A stretch of DNA of 64,000 nucleotides, taken from positions 1-64,000 of the forward strand of contig DATGZH010000034.1 of NCBI GenBank assembly GCA_035297265.1, written 5' to 3'. This document shows positions 34,903 through 43,199 of the stretch, in pieces. The stretch's first letter is position 1. Every line of letters begins with the position of its first letter. The DNA comes from DATGZH01 sp035297265. GTDB taxonomy: Bacteria > Actinomycetota > Acidimicrobiia > Acidimicrobiales > RAAP-2. Position numbers and translations under genes: made by a program. The notes beneath the pieces are model-generated. The model was not told the origin of the DNA. It searched no databases and saw only the letters and a program-made list of their open reading frames with translations.

Positions 34903-36276
34903 ATGCCCGACCGTGTCGAAGGTCTTCCGCTCCAAGTCATTCGAAACCTGGCACGCATCCATCTGGCCTCGGGTGGCCAGAGCGACTCCAACCTCTACGT
35001 GAGCGACGCCGTCTATCGCCGAGGCGAGGTCCTCTTGCCCGGGCGAGGCGACATCGTGGTCCCCCGCGACAGCGTGATCGTCTTCGCCGACGACGAGCCC
35101 CTGCAGAACTGGGGGCACGAGTGCCGGTACCTCCTGCACGACCCGGAGTCAGGGGAGCTGACCGGAGAGATCGACGCCCTGCTGCCGCCGACGCTCGACT
35201 TCGGCCGGGACTTCGTGCCGTTCCACGTCCCGACGGCGTTCGGGCCACCCGAGCCGCTGAGGTGGCCGATTGTCTACCTGCCGGAGTGGCTCTTCTTCCC
35301 GGAGTGGACATCGCACTGGTACGTGATCCTCTATTCGGGCGCCTCGATGAACCGGCACCTCAACGACATGGAGTTCCTCTACCGGACGCTCGTCAACACC
35401 TACGGTGTGCCGGCAGAGAACATCACGGTGCTCAACTTCGACGGGAGCCTGACCTACAACGACGCCGACTGGACGCCGCACCAGGGCTCCATCGGGAACT
35501 GGCCGGGCGACAACACCCCGTACCAGATCCAGATCGATGGTCCCGGTACGAGGGACGCACTGGTCAACGCCATCGCCGAGGTCGGGACCAAGCTTGGCCC
35601 TGACGACAACCTGCTGCTGCACACCAACAACCACGGCAACACGGTCAGCGGCGTGTCGACGATCATCAGTTACTCGGGTGCCGACACGACTCCCGACGAC
35701 GTCTCGAACGCAGTCGGCGGGCTGCCGAAGTTCTCCTGCTTCATGGTGATGATGGAGCAGTGCTATTCCGGTGGCTTCATCCAGCCGATCATCGACGCCT
35801 CGCCCGCCTCCTGCACGAGCGTGGCGACCGCGGTGGACGCCAACCACACCTCGGCCGGCGGCCCGGAGTTCGACCCGTTCGCCCTCGACTGGATCGAGGC
35901 GATGGCCGGGACGAACCCGGACGGGACAACGCTCTCGCCGGCGGCAGCCAACGGGCCCCCCACGGCCCAGGAGGCCTTCGACTACGCGTTGGCCACCGAC
36001 ACCGAGTACGGCGACGATCCCCAGTTTGAGTCCAGCGGCGGCGGAGAGAACTGCACCTTGGCGAGGTCGGTCGTCTGGATCCCGATCCCCCCGCTCTGGC
36101 GGTTCCTCTTCCCCTGGCAGATCCTGCCGGACCCCTCCCCGGAGAGGATCTCCGAGTTGTCGGCCGAGGTCACCGCGTTGGTCGCGTCCGGCGAGCTCAC
36201 CCAGCCGCTGGCTGAGATCTTCCAGTCGACCCGGGTGGAGGTCACGAACGCCGTCCGAGAACGGCTTTCCCGGTAG
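34903..36276 (+). CDS. Clan CD (legumain/caspase-like) cysteine peptidase with N-terminal NWGHxCRY domain
   Basis: A 457-residue cytosolic protein without a signal peptide. Residues about 35-110 form a small domain with NWGHECRY (69-76), PPTL (95-98) and FVP (104-106). The peptidase core follows: WYVILYSGASMNRHLNDMEFLYRTL (139-163), YGVPAENITVLNFDG, DDNLLLHTNNHGNT with predicted catalytic His244, and MVMMEQCYSGGF with predicted nucleophile Cys287. The His-Gly and Glu-x-Cys-x-Ser-Gly patterns match clan CD peptidases, nearest to C13 legumains. Specificity is unknown; legumains cut after Asn, caspases after Asp. The C-terminal 50 residues are helical. The next gene repeats the N-terminal domain. 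Confidence 0.75.
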   Translation: MPDRVEGLPLQVIRNLARIHLASGGQSDSNLYVSDAVYRRGEVLLPGRGDIVVPRDSVIVFADDEPLQNWGHECRYLLHDPESGELTGEIDALLPPTLDFGRDFVPFHVPTAFGPPEPLRWPIVYLPEWLFFPEWTSHWYVILYSGASMNRHLNDMEFLYRTLVNTYGVPAENITVLNFDGSLTYNDADWTPHQGSIGNWPGDNTPYQIQIDGPGTRDALVNAIAEVGTKLGPDDNLLLHTNNHGNTVSGVSTIISYSGADTTPDDVSNAVGGLPKFSCFMVMMEQCYSGGFIQPIIDASPASCTSVATAVDANHTSAGGPEFDPFALDWIEAMAGTNPDGTTLSPAAANGPPTAQEAFDYALATDTEYGDDPQFESSGGGENCTLARSVVWIPIPPLWRFLFPWQILPDPSPERISELSAEVTALVASGELTQPLAEIFQSTRVEVTNAVRERLSR

Positions 36277-36278
36277 CG

Positions 36279-36632
36279 GTGGAGCTCGCCGAGGCCATCG
36301 CCGCCACGGTCTCGGCCGTGCCCCCCGAGGACCAGGAGACGGCGGTCGCCTACATCGCCGAAGAACCCCTCGAGCGGGGTGACGTCGTCTACGTCGACCG
36401 GAGGCCGGAGGTGGTCGAGAAGCGCACCTACCTCGGCTATGTCGACTGTGAGGCGGGGAAGAACTGGGGCCACCGGTGCCGCTACGTCCGCTGTGGCGTC
36501 GACGACTCGTCCGTCGAGGTGACCTTGGCCAGCTTCCCGCCGACACTTGCCCGCGGCCGACGACAGTTCGTGCCCCAGGCCATCGGGAAACGCGTCCCGG
36601 ATTGGGCGGTGCTTGGAGCTCCCGAGGTCTGA
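36279..36632 (+). CDS. Stand-alone NWGHxCRY-domain protein, partner of the caspase-like peptidase
   Basis: A 117-residue protein starting with GTG 2 bp after the peptidase stop, with no ribosome site of its own, so translation is coupled. Residues 38-100 repeat the peptidase N-terminal domain: NWGHRCRY at 62-69, PPTL at 87-90, FVP at 97-99, with spacings within one residue of the peptidase copy. The N-terminal 35 residues are a separate helical segment. I know of no function. By position it could be an inhibitor, a propeptide-like regulator, or a recognition subunit; all are inference. Confidence 0.65.
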   Translation: MELAEAIAATVSAVPPEDQETAVAYIAEEPLERGDVVYVDRRPEVVEKRTYLGYVDCEAGKNWGHRCRYVRCGVDDSSVEVTLASFPPTLARGRRQFVPQAIGKRVPDWAVLGAPEV

Positions 36633-36637
36633 AGTCG

Positions 36638-36800
36638 CGATGTTCCTCGAAAACCGGGATCGACATCGTGGCCCTCGAGGGTTCACCTCCGGCGCCCGGT
36701 CCTCGATCCGGACCGAGACGACCAACACCCGGCCTCAGCTGGGGTTCGGGTGCTCGACGAGGTCCCGACAACATCGGTCCCCGATGTCGCGCGACATCAC
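36638..36800 (+). pseudogene. Decayed 3' end of an IS481-like transposase with terminal palindrome (copy A)
   Basis: Frameshifted remains of the transposase C-terminus: a M-[FL]-[LV]-E segment, IDIVALEGSPP and, in another frame, VLDPDRD, aligned base by base with copy B at 39225-39421. It ends in the perfect 16-bp palindrome GATGTCGCGCGACATC (36783-36798), as expected for the element's end. From there to 36891 no gene is seen. Confidence 0.6.
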
Positions 36801-36891
36801 ACGGGAGAGGACGGATCGTGGTCGAACGCTTGCCCTCTGGCAAGGTCACCGAGGGGTGTCTGCGATGACAAGATCGCCGAGTGGTGGGTCG

Positions 36892-37440
<549 letters not shown>

Positions 37441-37446
37441 TTCGCA

Positions 37447-37452
37447 AGAGTA
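37447..37452 (-). promoter_or_regulatory. -10 box TACTCT for leaderless DHFR-fold gene
   Basis: TACTCT on the minus strand ends 6 nt before the ATG at 37440, with no ribosome site. Confidence 0.5.
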
Positions 37453-37512
37453 CCGACGATGGGGTACAACGGCGATGTGTGGCTTCGACTCCTCGTTGCC
37501 GGCCCAGCGCCC

Positions 37513-38277
37513 TCAGTCGACGGTGACGAGCAGCGGTCGCGGCTCTCGGTTCTTGCCCCACACGATGGTGACGCCGTCACCGCGCATCATCGCCAAGAAG
37601 CGGGTGACCGAGAAGAAGATGGCAACGGCCGTCAGCCCATAGGTGATCGCCATCCGTTCGAGCACGAAGGCTCGGAGCGAGGATGAGACGAGGAGCCAGA
37701 AGACGATCCCGGCGTTGAGCATGAGGACGGCCGCCCAGAGCAGCGAGATCCGGATGAAGAAGCGCTGGACCAGCGGTCGAGCCATGACCTCGGGGCCAAT
37801 GGGGCAGAAGTCGTGGGCAAATCGCTGGGTGACGGGGCGTCCGATGATGGCCGAGCCCACCAGGACGAGGGACACCACTACCGCCGTGGCGAGGGGCTGG
37901 GCGAAGTACAAGAAGGCGCTCCCCGTGACGAAGGACACCGCGGTGCGGACCGTGAGCAGGATCGTCCCGAGGGCAAGCAGCATCGAGACACGCTCCCCCC
38001 GCTTGAGCCTCCGGACCAGGGCCAGGTAGGACCAGGCCAGGGCGGCGATGAGCGCCTCGCGGAAGCCGCCGATCACAAGTACGGAGTAGAAGAGGGCGAA
38101 GGGGACTATCACCCCTTCGATCACTACCGGGCACGCGTGGCGCAGTGCCGCTCGGGGCGCGGGGAGGTCAAGGCGCGCTCCCTGTGACCCGTCGGGAGCC
38201 GAGAGGGCGAGGGGGGTCAGCCTCCGGGCCACAGGGGTGACCGGGATGCAGAGTCGGCCGGGAGGTGGATGAGCCAC
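37513..38277 (-). CDS. VC0807-like integral membrane protein
   Basis: A protein of about 254 residues with roughly six hydrophobic segments after a soluble N-terminus: VVIEGVIVPFALFYSVLVIGG, REALIAALAWSYLALVRRLKRGER, TAVVVSLVLVGSAIIGRPVTQRFAHDF, and RISLLWAAVLMLNAGIVFWLLV. The layout and the RPVTQRFAxDF segment resemble the VC0807 family of unknown function. The start is uncertain: the GTG at 38277 gives a long N-terminus and lacks a ribosome site. No motif reveals a substrate. Confidence 0.65.
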   Translation of the reverse strand: MAHPPPGRLCIPVTPVARRLTPLALSAPDGSQGARLDLPAPRAALRHACPVVIEGVIVPFALFYSVLVIGGFREALIAALAWSYLALVRRLKRGERVSMLLALGTILLTVRTAVSFVTGSAFLYFAQPLATAVVVSLVLVGSAIIGRPVTQRFAHDFCPIGPEVMARPLVQRFFIRISLLWAAVLMLNAGIVFWLLVSSSLRAFVLERMAITYGLTAVAIFFSVTRFLAMMRGDGVTIVWGKNREPRPLLVTVD

Positions 38278-38294
38278 GCCAAGTACCGGTGCAG

Positions 38295-38332
38295 CCTCGG
38301 CCGGTCCGGGCGCAAGCCCGCACCGGCCGAGG
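38295..38332 (-). terminator. Strong nested hairpin after the cold-shock gene
   Basis: CCTCGGCCGGT (38295-38305) pairs perfectly with ACCGGCCGAGG (38322-38332), and inside it CGGGC-GCAA-GCCCG forms a second stem with a GCAA tetraloop. It starts 6 bp after the cold-shock stop codon. There is no T tract, so the terminator would be non-canonical. Confidence 0.65.
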
Positions 38333-38338
38333 GTCTCG

Positions 38339-38542
38339 TCAGATCGCCCGGACGCTCTTGGCCTGCGGGCCCTTGGGTCCTTGCTCGGTCTCGTAGGAGA
38401 CCCGCTGCTCTTCCATCAGTTCGCGGTAGCCCGAGCCCTCGATTGACGAGTAGTGGGCGAACACATCAGGCGACCCGTCGTCGGGGGTGATGAACCCGAA
38501 GCCCTTCGTCGCGTTGAACCACTTCACAGTGCCTTCGGCCAT
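38339..38542 (-). CDS. cspA: Cold-shock protein (CspA family)
   Basis: A 67-residue single-strand nucleic-acid-binding OB-fold protein: GTVKWFNATKGFGFITPDDG (RNP1 KGFGFI) and DVFAHYSSIEGSGYREL (RNP2 VFAHY). GAGG lies 7 nt before the ATG. It is a monocistronic gene with its own terminator-like hairpin. Such proteins are RNA chaperones and are often growth-phase rather than cold regulated in actinobacteria. Confidence 0.95.
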   Translation of the reverse strand: MAEGTVKWFNATKGFGFITPDDGSPDVFAHYSSIEGSGYRELMEEQRVSYETEQGPKGPQAKSVRAI

Positions 38543-38866
38543 GCCCTTACCTCATTCCTCCACGCATATTTCTTGCGGGAGAACCCGTAGGTGACCGGCA
38601 ACGGCGCGCGGCCTGCGTGAATCCCGCCGCGAACTGACCGCCATGCTAGTCGATGGAGAGAGCGGGCGGCGGGCGGTGGCGCTCCCAGGCACCGAGTGGC
38701 CGCTCACTCTCGTCAGCGGCCCTCCAGCCCATCAATATTGAGACCTGCCGAATTGACGGACGTCAAGGGATGGCACCCGTTGCCGCACGTTGCATCTCCT
38801 GCGTGGAGCCGGGCAACTGTCCGCAGCCTGTCCCCGCACGTCGACTGGTCGCACGAGTCTCCGAGC

Positions 38867-39094
38867 TCACTGACCTCGTAGCACTCGAGAGTTGGCAATG
38901 TCACGAAGCCGTGACTGGGCGTTGAGCCACTCAGTCGATCGGCTGACTCGATCTTCAGGCAGGATGTGGTGCAACCCGGTAGGGCTGTCAGTTCGGGCAC
39001 CGCACCGTCGGCAGACTGGTATGCGACCATTCGTTTCGGGTGCATGGTCCTGGTCTAGCTGAGCGGCAACGTGCACGGACTCAGATGAGGTCAT
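38867..39094 (-). CDS. Small Cys/His-containing hypothetical protein
   Basis: A possible 75-residue protein with the segment IPVCRRCGARTDSPTGLHHI, a C-x2-C ... H-H arrangement that could bind zinc, followed by a basic helix (RSTEWLNAQSRLRDIANSRVL). GGGAG lies 4 nt before the ATG. The amino-acid composition looks protein-like in an otherwise gene-poor stretch. No family was recognised, and the flanks (38543-38866) contain nothing I can call. Confidence 0.4.
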   Translation of the reverse strand: MTSSESVHVAAQLDQDHAPETNGRIPVCRRCGARTDSPTGLHHILPEDRVSRSTEWLNAQSRLRDIANSRVLRGQ

Positions 39095-39224
39095 GGTTCT
39101 CCCTGTGGACGCACCTGTCGAATCGCAGAGCCCGAAGATGACGCACGCTGCAAAAGGCAAGGCTTGTCCTTCGCTCTACCCTACGCCCAAGCAATGAAGG
39201 GCCATGGCCGGCCCCCGCTGGGCT

Positions 39225-39421
39225 ACCGGAGACGGCTCGACCCCATCGGGATCGGCGCTGCCTACGAGATTTGGCTCGGGCCATGCTCGTCGAGGATCAC
39301 GAGATCGAGATCCTGGCCCCCGACGGCCCACCGCTCCGGGGCCTGGTCCTCGACCCGGACCGGGACTACCAGCCCCAGGCCTGAGCTGGGGTTCTGGCGG
39401 TCTCCGATGTCTCGCGACATC
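39225..39421 (+). pseudogene. Decayed 3' end of an IS481-like transposase with terminal palindrome (copy B)
   Basis: Reads RRLDPIGIGAAYE, then after a frameshift ARAMLVEDHEIEILAPDGPP and LVLDPDRDYQPQA followed by TGA (39382-39384). HIGIG and LDPxRDYQP mark the C-terminus of IS481-type DDE transposases. The element end is GATGTCTCGCGACATC (39406-39421), one base off a perfect palindrome and nearly identical to copy A. Confidence 0.65.
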
Positions 39422-39807
39422 ACAGAACGCCCGGACAAGACTCGGATCGCGAAGCACGGTTTAGGAATGGCACAAGGACCGTCCACGCAATCGGTTCTCG
39501 TGACGTTCTCCCTGGTGATCGGGGGTACGCCGTCCAGCCAATCAACTCCAGTCTTTGGGAATCCAGGCAGGGGATTCCCAAGGGATTCCCAAGACCGCTC
39601 GACTGGGTGGGCCGGCGAGTCGTCTGGGGCTCCGCATGTCGCCAACGGGCGTTCTGCCGATCGGTGACCCGGCGGTGCAGCCCGCCGCGGGGGTACGTCG
39701 ATGCGGCAACCAACATCCCGCTGAGGTGCCACCACGGTCCTGGCCCCCACGAATCGTCGGCAGGAATGAAGGCCCACCGGCGGCAGCGATCTCGGATGGC
39801 CAGCCCC
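39422..39807. other. Intergenic stretch without recognisable genes
   Basis: Lower in GC than the surroundings. Short open frames lack family signatures. Probably decayed mobile DNA between the IS remnant and the toxin-antitoxin-like pair. Confidence 0.5.
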
Positions 39808-39843
39808 TGGACCGGTATATAGACGATCGTATATAGTACCTGT
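39808..39843 (+). promoter_or_regulatory. Promoter/operator of the XRE-nucleotidyltransferase pair
   Basis: TGGACC (39808-39813), an 18-bp spacer, and TATAGT (39832-39837) placed 6 nt before the ATG at 39844, so the mRNA is predicted leaderless. The spacer holds TATATA-N8-TATATA with CGATCG at the centre, a likely autoregulatory operator for the XRE protein. Confidence 0.6.
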
Positions 39844-40191
39844 ATGGGGTCTCGTCTCGTCAGCAGTCCGACCGTTGCCGGAAGCTTGATCGTCTATGCA
39901 CGCCTGCGGGCCCAGATCACGCAGCGCGAGCTCGCCCATCGACTCGGTGTGGCTCAGTCGGTGGTGTCTGCGTATGAGTCCGGACGTCGGCAACCGACCG
40001 TTCCTACCTTGATGCGGATCTTGGCCGCAGCCGGGTTCGATCTTCGCCTCCGGATTGAGCCCCACGATGATCATGACGAGGTGCTGGAAGCATTGGAGAG
40101 GCAACGTCCTCTCCATGAGCAGGAGATCTGGCGTGACCGACAGCGTGAAATTGTCGATGCCAATCGAAAGAGGCTTGAAGTCCGAGCATGA
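39844..40191 (+). CDS. XRE-family HTH protein, probable antitoxin
   Basis: A 115-residue protein with a Cro/C1-type HTH at about 18-70 (ARLRAQITQRELAHRLGVAQSVVSAYESGRRQPTVPTLMRIL) and a charged helical C-terminus (EVLEALERQRPLHEQEIWRDRQREIV). Its stop overlaps the start of the nucleotidyltransferase gene by 4 bp (ATGA). The pairing and order resemble HTH antitoxin/nucleotidyltransferase toxin modules. It probably represses its own promoter through the palindromic AT-rich site. Confidence 0.85.
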   Translation: MGSRLVSSPTVAGSLIVYARLRAQITQRELAHRLGVAQSVVSAYESGRRQPTVPTLMRILAAAGFDLRLRIEPHDDHDEVLEALERQRPLHEQEIWRDRQREIVDANRKRLEVRA

Positions 40192-40754
40192 CCGAGTCGG
40201 GGTCGGAAGAGTTCGATGCGGCGAGGATCATTGCCACTCTCAATCGCCATGGGGTTCGCTACGTCGTCATTGGCGCACTCGCCGCCCAGCTGCACGGGGC
40301 GCCTATCCCTCGGACGCGCGATATCGATGTCACGCCCGCTACGGACCGTGACAACCTAGAGCGGTTGTCCGCCGCATTGCACGAGCTGAGAGCTCGCATC
40401 AGGACGGCTGATGTACCCGAGGGTCTCAAGTTTGATCACGACGGCGCGTCATTGTCTCGGGCTCGGGTCTGGAATCTGACGACTCCTTTTGGCGAGTTCG
40501 ACCTGTCCTTCGTGCCGAGCGGAACGGAAGGATATGACGATCTCCTTCGACGAGCCCACACCGTTGAGGCTTACGGGGAGATGGTCCCTGTCGCCGATCT
40601 CGATGACATCATCAGGTCAAAGGAGGCCGCTGGAAGACCGAAGGACATTCTGCACCTTCCGATACTGCTACAGACCAGTGACCGCCTCCGAGATCAGCGG
40701 GAGCATCCTCGACGGGAAAACGAACGGGACACCGATCTCGAACTCGGATCATGA
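40188..40754 (+). CDS. Nucleotidyltransferase (MNT/AbiEii-like), probable toxin
   Basis: A 188-residue protein of the DNA-polymerase-beta nucleotidyltransferase fold: YVVIGALAAQLHGAPIPRTRDIDV (the G-[SA]...DxD site), a third acidic residue in FGEFDLSF, and ADLDDIIRSKEAAGRPKDILHLPIL near the C-terminus, a signature of AbiEii/DUF6036-like proteins. Related toxins add nucleotides to tRNA. Translation is coupled to the XRE gene. The last 25 residues look frayed and may be altered by nearby rearrangement. Confidence 0.82.
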   Translation: MTESGSEEFDAARIIATLNRHGVRYVVIGALAAQLHGAPIPRTRDIDVTPATDRDNLERLSAALHELRARIRTADVPEGLKFDHDGASLSRARVWNLTTPFGEFDLSFVPSGTEGYDDLLRRAHTVEAYGEMVPVADLDDIIRSKEAAGRPKDILHLPILLQTSDRLRDQREHPRRENERDTDLELGS

Positions 40755-40835
40755 ACGGATCGCTGAACCCTTAAGCGGCTCTAGCGTCACGACCCTCTCC
40801 TTCGTGGCGTCCAGTATGATGCTGAACCCACCCCC

Positions 40836-40970
40836 GTCGCTCACCTCGGTCGCCGGGCCCGGGCGGCACCCGAGGGCCTCACCCCGGGAGCGGCGGTGAT
40901 AGATCGTCGAGCGCGGGGCCCCGGTGACCCTGCAGACGGTGGCGAGGGGGACACCGATCTCGGCGCTCAC
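40836..40970 (-). pseudogene. Truncated IS3-type transposase OrfB
   Basis: Begins with a GTG that overlaps the orfA stop by 4 bp (GTGA), encodes about 45 residues like an IS3-family OrfB N-terminus (IGVPLATVCRVTGAPRSTIYHRR), then loses similarity near 40836. The DDE catalytic region is gone, so the element cannot move by itself. Confidence 0.7.
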
Positions 40971-41314
40971 CTCGGCCGCTTCTGTGGCGGCATCGAGACC
41001 CCCCTTTTTTCGGCCACCTTCTTCCAGATCTCATTCTCGAGCGTGAGCTCGCCGATCTTGCGTTCGGCCTCCCGCAGGCGTCGGTCGTCTTCGGTCGTGG
41101 CCTGGCGACCCTTCAGAGCCTCCTTGCCGGCGTCCAAGAACTCATCACGCCAGGCGGCGATCCTGTGCGCCTCCACCCCGAGCTCCCGACTCAGGGCCTC
41201 GAGCTTCTCGCCCCGCAACAGGCGCAAGACGACTTCCATCTTGCGGCCGGCTGACCACCTCGGCTTGGAGCGGAAGTCCTCAGTTCCTTCGTTGTCCACC
41301 GTCATGAGCGCCAT
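40967..41314 (-). CDS. IS3-family transposase OrfA
   Basis: A 115-residue helix-turn-helix protein: KPRWSAGRKMEVVLRLLRGEKLEALSRELGVEAHRIAAWRDEFL (HTH, about 17-60) followed by a leucine-zipper-like segment (DDRRLREAERKIGELTLENEIWKKV). GAGGAGG lies 6 nt before the ATG. The frame is intact but its orfB partner is cut off. It would normally join OrfB by programmed frameshifting to make the transposase. Confidence 0.9.
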   Translation of the reverse strand: MALMTVDNEGTEDFRSKPRWSAGRKMEVVLRLLRGEKLEALSRELGVEAHRIAAWRDEFLDAGKEALKGRQATTEDDRRLREAERKIGELTLENEIWKKVAEKRGVSMPPQKRPR

Positions 41315-41326
41315 CTTGGCCCTCCT

Positions 41327-41352
41327 CTATTCGGTGTCCAACTACCCAGGGT
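41327..41352. repeat. Probable left end of the IS3-like element
   Basis: TATTCGGTGTCCAACTACCC lies just upstream of orfA and resembles the TGTCCAACTA-type ends of IS3 relatives. Its first 13 bases (41327-41339) recur at 42093-42105. The opposite end was not found. Confidence 0.45.
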
Positions 41353-41723
41353 GCGCGAGACCCCGTGCTGTGACCTCTGGCCTTTGAAGACCTGCAATCC
41401 ACTGCGTCCACTCCGTCGTCAACCCCGTTCTGTGCAGCTCGTGACCAAAATCTGATCACGTCGTCCAGCTGCCCTAGTCGTCGCGAAGTCACCACCTTTC
41501 GTACGCTCGGCTCAGCCCCCTGCGGCAGTTGGGTCCGCATCGACCAAGGGTGGTCCGCCCCGCCGAACACAGGCCGACTCACCGTCACCAGCTGGACTCG
41601 CGGCAACGCCTTTCAAGCGCCACCCTGGCGGTCCATCCTGACGGGGTCCCAAAGAACCCCTTATTGCGTTCCTCGGAGCTCCGAGGCAGTGGCGTTTAGG
41701 CGTCTTACCTGGCATTTTCTTAG
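41353..41723. other. Intergenic stretch without recognisable genes
   Basis: Between the IS end and the tRNA gene. No convincing coding potential, repeat or hairpin was found. Confidence 0.45.
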
Positions 41724-41796
41724 CGCCCCCGGCAGGATTCGAACCTGCGACGCACGGTTTAGGAAACCGACGCTCTATCCCCTGAGCTACGGGGGC
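41724..41796 (-). tRNA. tRNA-Arg (anticodon CCT)
   Basis: A 73-nt cloverleaf on the minus strand: acceptor GCCCCCG/CGGGGGC with discriminator G, D arm GCTC...GAGC, anticodon loop TTCCTAA (anticodon CCT, reading AGG), and T arm GCAGG-TTCGAAT-CCTGC. Position 27-43 is a T-T mismatch. CCA is not encoded. tRNA genes are common integration sites, and this one lies near the right edge of the lower-GC island, but no duplicated tRNA end was seen. Confidence 0.95.
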
Positions 41797-42284
41797 TCGC
41801 CCACCATTGTGGCCGAGGGCCGTGGCCCGACCGTCCCCCCTCGGGCGAAGGCCCGAACCGCCGCTCCCTGCCCGCCGAGGCCGGCCTGCCTGGGACCCTC
41901 GTCGGCGCGGCCGCCGAGGCCCGGTGGATCCGGCAGGAGCCCGAGGGCGTGCGGTCCGACGCCCCGTCCGGCTCGACGTCAGGGCGGCGAACACTGCCGC
42001 CTCGCCGTCGCACCCTCGCCGCACCGGTACCCCTAGCGCATCTGCATCAGGTGGCCTGCCGCAGACGCGTCAATCCGTGATCCGCGACGTTGGCTATTCG
42101 GTGTCCGCCGATACGCCAGAACGGTTTGCAAGCCTTCGTCATGGACCTTCGAGGGCGATCAGTTGATACTGAAGGCAAGGAACAACCGATCGGTAACCAA
42201 CACGGTTGATCGTGGCCTGCCCTCCCCGGCGACGAGCTAGACGTACTCAGTTGCGTGGCGGACCGGTAACAGAGGAGCGGCAGC
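41797..42284. other. Intergenic leader of the SipW-like locus
   Basis: No gene found. It holds a second copy of the IS-end 13-mer (42093-42105) and the palindrome ACCGATCGGT at about 42187-42196, which could be an operator for the signal-peptidase gene. Confidence 0.4.
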
Positions 42285-43118
42285 ATGGGAGCGATTACTG
42301 ATGTGCGGCGTGGCCGCTCACAGCGCTCCGCGTCGACCTCCGGTCAGGAGCCAGCAGGCGCCGACGGCGCACTGCTGACGAGCGGGCTCACGCCCGAGAT
42401 GGATGAATGTCTCGGGCAACTGCCGGAGGCCGGCTACGCCGCCCTTCTCGATTCGGCCCTCGAGGACGAGGGCCGTGCGGCGCTGAAGACGGACAGGGAC
42501 GATCCGTCGACAGGTCTCTCCCTCCTCCTCCACGAGGAGGAGGAGGAGGGAGCCGCGTCCGAGGGCGACGAGGGCGGTGTCGCCACCTCGCAATGGCCGC
42601 GGCGGCTCCTCAAGCTCGGCCGGATCGTGATCACCGTCTTCGTGGTCGCCGTGGCCGCCTGCTCGGCCCTGGTCGCGGTGGTCACCTTCTCGTTCCATCT
42701 GGGCATCCGACCGGTGCTGAGCGGGAGCATGCAGCCGACCTTCGACCCGGGCTGGGCCATCGTCACCCGACCGGTGCCGGTGTCCGAGCTCCACAAGGGC
42801 ATGGTGGTCGTCTTCACGCCACCGGGCAAGGGTGCACCCTACGCCCACCGGATCGTGAGCGTGAGCGGGCCGAAGAACGCCCCTGTCATCACCACCAAGG
42901 GCGACTTCAACAAGCAGATCGACCCGTGGCGAGCCCGTCTCACGGGCAAGACCATCCCTGAGGTCATCGGGGCCGTGCCGTGGCTCGGCAACCTCCTCGT
43001 GGACATCCAGCACCGGGCGATCAAGCTCTCACTGATCCTCCTGGGCGGCCTGGCCGTCGCCGTCTTCGGCGCCTGGGCCATTCTCCGCCCGTACGACGAC
43101 GGAGCGCCTTTGGACTGA
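42285..43118 (+). CDS. Signal peptidase I, SipW/ER type (S26B)
   Basis: A 277-residue membrane peptidase. A long hydrophilic N-terminus (about 1-108, with an EEEEE patch) is followed by TM1 (113-136), the catalytic-serine box RPVLSGSMQPTF (Ser148), and the box APYAHRIVSV with His188 in place of the lysine of ordinary bacterial enzymes. A second TM lies near 248-268. Ser-His enzymes of this type process TasA/camelysin-like fibre proteins in Bacillus. GAGGAG lies 7 nt before the ATG. Two likely substrates follow immediately. Confidence 0.88.
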   Translation: MGAITDVRRGRSQRSASTSGQEPAGADGALLTSGLTPEMDECLGQLPEAGYAALLDSALEDEGRAALKTDRDDPSTGLSLLLHEEEEEGAASEGDEGGVATSQWPRRLLKLGRIVITVFVVAVAACSALVAVVTFSFHLGIRPVLSGSMQPTFDPGWAIVTRPVPVSELHKGMVVVFTPPGKGAPYAHRIVSVSGPKNAPVITTKGDFNKQIDPWRARLTGKTIPEVIGAVPWLGNLLVDIQHRAIKLSLILLGGLAVAVFGAWAILRPYDDGAPLD

Positions 43119-43199
43119 TGCAGCGCTAACAGGTCGTTCCAAAAGTTCCTTACTTGTTTTGTTCTTTCCGTTTCTATCCACTGAGAAGGAGATGAGAAA

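Noticed and set aside
39262..40116. 284-residue minus-strand frame over the IS remnant and XRE gene
   Set aside because: No family features; it lies opposite the XRE gene, which has clear motifs, promoter and start.
41724..41796. tRNA-Arg as a proven attachment site
   Set aside because: No second copy of the tRNA 3' end and no integrase gene were found, so only a neighbourhood remark is made.
42093..42105. Second IS3-type element end
   Set aside because: Only 13 bases match the element end at 41327-41339; the flanks do not, so an IS scar is possible but not supported enough to annotate.
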